9,456 nucleotides of DNA from the NCBI GenBank assembly GCA_946480485.1, contig CAMLJW010000186.1, forward strand, positions 1 to 9,456, written 5' to 3'. The position numbers were made by a program, and so were the translations under genes. The notes under the pieces were generated by a model. The model was not told where the DNA came from. It saw nothing but the letters and a program-made list of their open reading frames with translations, and searched no databases. Origin of the DNA: an uncultured Streptomyces sp. (GTDB taxonomy: Bacteria; Actinomycetota; Actinomycetes; Streptomycetales; Streptomycetaceae). This document shows positions 5,577 through 9,456 of the stretch, piece by piece (position 1 is the first letter of the stretch; the number at the start of each line of letters is the position of its first letter).

Positions 5577-6182
5577 TCAGACCGTCCAGCTCGGTTCCAG
5601 CTCCACGACGTCGCCTGCGAGGGCCGCGACGTCCGCCTCTGTCTGGGCCCGCAGGGCGAGCCGCTCGACGCGCTCGGCGCGGTACTTGCCGTGCTCGGCG
5701 GCCGACTGCCACATCGACAGGACCAGGAACTCATGTCCGGGCGCTTCACCGAACAGCCCGCGCACCATGCCGGGCGAACCGGCCATAGCGGGATTCCACA
5801 CCTTCTCCTGCATCAGCGCGAAGTGCTCGGCCCGTTCTTCGTGGGCTCGGCAGTGCGCCACACGCACCAGGTCGGCGTCTGTGAAGCGCGGCTCGAAACC
5901 GGTCTTCACATCGAACCGGTGATCGAAGAGTTTGATATGTGGATCCTTGAACGTGCCGGACTGCGCGGCCGCCAGCCGGTCATGGGAGCGGGCCATGAAG
6001 GAGTCGTAGAACGCACGGCTCTCCCAGAAGGCGAAGATGTGGGCCACTCCGGGCCGCCCCCGGCTCCAGCCCCCGCCCTGCCCCCGGAACCCCGGCTCCC
6101 CTAGAAGCCCCGCCCATTTCCGCTGCCCCCGCTCAAAACCGCGGCGGTCCACCACGGTGCAGCGAATCCACTTGACCAGCAC
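5577..6182 (-). CDS. YdbC-like / DUF4937 protein with two similar alpha+beta barrel halves
   Basis: From the GTG at 6182 the product is 201 residues and begins MLVKWIRCTVVDRRGFERGQ, which fits proteins annotated as YdbC or DUF4937. The first half (1-90) has a strand, a helix with a conserved W (KWAGLL), PGFRGQGGGW, VAHIFAFWESRAFYDSFM and a helix. The second half (about 100-200) repeats the same order: LVRVAHCRA, a helix with KVW, PGMVRGLFGEAPG, EFLVLSMWQSAAEHGKY and a helix. This is the pattern of a ferredoxin-like or antibiotic-biosynthesis-monooxygenase (ABM) fold in duplicate. Function is unknown. The frame is open upstream to 6278 (GTG) and has an ATG at 6257, but those extra residues look non-conserved. 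None of the starts has a convincing ribosome binding site. It is transcribed divergently from the TerD-family gene. Confidence 0.85.
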   Translation of the reverse strand: MLVKWIRCTVVDRRGFERGQRKWAGLLGEPGFRGQGGGWSRGRPGVAHIFAFWESRAFYDSFMARSHDRLAAAQSGTFKDPHIKLFDHRFDVKTGFEPRFTDADLVRVAHCRAHEERAEHFALMQEKVWNPAMAGSPGMVRGLFGEAPGHEFLVLSMWQSAAEHGKYRAERVERLALRAQTEADVAALAGDVVELEPSWTV

Positions 6183-6196
6183 CGCGCCATCGTAAG

Positions 6197-6211
6197 GCCA
6201 CGGAACGTGGC
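6197..6211. promoter_or_regulatory. Inverted repeat in the divergent gap, next to the YdbC-like start
   Basis: GCCACG-GAA-CGTGGC has perfect 6-bp arms, extended by a G-T and an A-T pair. It ends 15 bases upstream of the YdbC-like GTG, where a ribosome binding site is missing. It could be an operator or a leader hairpin in the 153-bp gap shared with the TerD-family gene. Confidence 0.3.
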
Positions 6212-6320
6212 TTCGGTCACCCTCCGGCGGAGTACGCCCGCGCGAACGCCCCCACATGCGTGGCACGATGGGCAACACGCCTCAATTGCCCGGCAGTTGG
6301 GGCGACTGACACAGGGGACC

Positions 6321-6328
6321 AGGAGGGG
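6321..6328 (+). promoter_or_regulatory. Ribosome binding site that decides the TerD-family start
   Basis: AGGAGGGG lies 7 bases before the GTG at 6336. It rules out the upstream in-frame ATG at 6207, which would add 43 residues of non-TerD sequence that run into the divergent promoter region. Confidence 0.85.
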
Positions 6329-6335
6329 AGATCAA

Positions 6336-6866
6336 GTGAACGGCCTCAACAAGGGCATCAACAAGGTCGAGGTCGCGGTGAAGTGGGACCCGAGTCCCGC
6401 CGGCGAGCCGCCCAGTGATCTCGACCTCGTCGCCGCGACCTACCTGGCGACCGACACGCACCAAAACCCTGCCTACGTAGTGCACTTCGACAGCCGCTCC
6501 CCGGACGGCACCGTCTATATCAACCGGGACAGCAAGGACGGCAAGGGCTTCGGCTGGGACGAGGTGATGACCCTGGAGCTCAGCCGTCTCGACAAGCGGT
6601 ACGCGCGCGTGGTCGTCGGCGTCGCCATCCAGCAGGGCACCGGACACAAGACCTTCGTCGGAGTGCATAACCCCTCTTTGCGCATCAGCGAGGGCTACAC
6701 CGTCCTGGCCCAGGACGACTTCGCCAGCGTGCTGGGAGCAACGGCAACGACAGTCGCCGAGTTCGTACGCGACGATTCCGGAGAGTGGGTCTTCCATCCC
6801 GGCGTCCGCGGCTTCGACACGGACCCGGCATCCTTCGCCACGTCCATGGGCCGCCGCGAGTCCTGA
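6336..6866 (+). CDS. TerD-family protein (tellurium-resistance/stress type)
   Basis: The 176-residue product fits a single TerD domain. It opens with LNKGINKVEVAVKWDPS, then SDLDLVAATYL (27-37), whose D28 and D30 match the DxD calcium-binding loop of TerD proteins. Next come YVVHFDSRSPDGTV (47-60), the DSKDGKGFGWDEVMTLELSRLDKRYARVVVGVAI core (65-98) and the GHKTFVGVHNPSLRI segment (103-117). The second acidic cluster, usually D-D-E-E, is replaced by KDGKGFGWDE, so one calcium site may be weaker. TerD proteins are linked to tellurite and oxidative-stress resistance and, in Streptomyces, to development; the molecular activity is not settled. It stands alone rather than in a ter cluster, so a housekeeping stress role is more likely than a resistance cassette. 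A strong ribosome binding site precedes it and a strong hairpin follows. Confidence 0.93.
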   Translation: MNGLNKGINKVEVAVKWDPSPAGEPPSDLDLVAATYLATDTHQNPAYVVHFDSRSPDGTVYINRDSKDGKGFGWDEVMTLELSRLDKRYARVVVGVAIQQGTGHKTFVGVHNPSLRISEGYTVLAQDDFASVLGATATTVAEFVRDDSGEWVFHPGVRGFDTDPASFATSMGRRES

Positions 6867-6882
6867 CCCACTCACGCCGAAG

Positions 6883-6913
6883 GGGGCTGCACGGCCGGTG
6901 GCCGTACAGCCCC
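6883..6913. terminator. Strong hairpin terminator between the TerD-family gene and nrdJ
   Basis: GGGGCTG-C-ACGGCC (6883-6896) pairs with GGCCGT-A-CAGCCCC (6900-6913) across a 3-base loop: 14 positions with one C/A mismatch. It starts 16 bases after the TerD-family stop and, on the other strand, 14 bases after the nrdJ stop. No T-run follows in either direction, as is usual in Streptomyces. Its position between convergent genes supports a shared bidirectional terminator. Confidence 0.8.
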
Positions 6914-6927
6914 TCACGGTACGTGGA

Positions 6928-9456
<2,529 letters not shown>

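Noticed and set aside
6207..6335. 43-residue N-terminal extension of the TerD-family protein
   Set aside because: It lacks TerD similarity, crosses the divergent promoter region, and the strong AGGAGGGG before 6336 fixes the start.

Overview
The window is about 70% G+C, with strong G/C preference at third codon positions and GTG starts. Its gene content is typical of the core chromosome of Streptomyces or a close relative. I see no insertion sequence, integrase, phage gene, CRISPR array, tRNA or rRNA. The clearest family matches are a class II (adenosylcobalamin-dependent) ribonucleotide reductase NrdJ, ribonuclease HII and a TerD-family protein. From memory, the gene order resembles the nrdJ to rnhB to recQ segment of Streptomyces chromosomes; I could not check this here.

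Layout, left to right. (1) 1-107 (+): the last codons of a gene entering from the left, probably the phosphoribosyltransferase-like tail of an actinobacterial RecQ helicase; its reading frame looks shifted twice. (2) 332-958 (+): an unnamed protein that resembles a RadC/JAB domain that has lost its metal-binding histidines. (3) 959-1106: a convergent gap with short direct repeats and a hairpin that could end transcription in both directions. (4) 1107-1736 (-): an unnamed protein with a proline-rich N-terminus and a C-terminal domain like the last part of UvrD-type SF1 helicases. A perfect 15-bp inverted repeat lies inside its last codons. (5) 1804-2505 (-): rnhB. (6) 2755-4584 (-): a large polytopic membrane protein of the DUF4173/DUF4153 type. 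(7) 4815-5474 (-): a histidine phosphatase. (8) 5577-6182 (-): a YdbC/DUF4937-type protein with two similar halves. (9) 6336-6866 (+): a TerD-family protein, divergent from (8). (10) 6883-6913: a strong hairpin terminator between convergent genes. (11) 6928-9456 (-): nrdJ, whose 5' end lies beyond the right edge.

How the genes relate. The left third groups genes linked to nucleic-acid maintenance: a RecQ-like tail, a degenerate RadC-like protein, an SF1-helicase fragment and RNase HII. The two unnamed proteins both look like catalytically dead relatives of repair proteins beside active ones, and they are the best candidates here for undescribed biology. The right third supplies deoxyribonucleotides through NrdJ. 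The genes between (membrane protein, phosphatase, YdbC-like, TerD-like) share no obvious pathway. Each seems to have its own upstream gap of about 100-250 bp, so long operons are unlikely, except perhaps rnhB with the helicase-fragment gene (67 bp apart).
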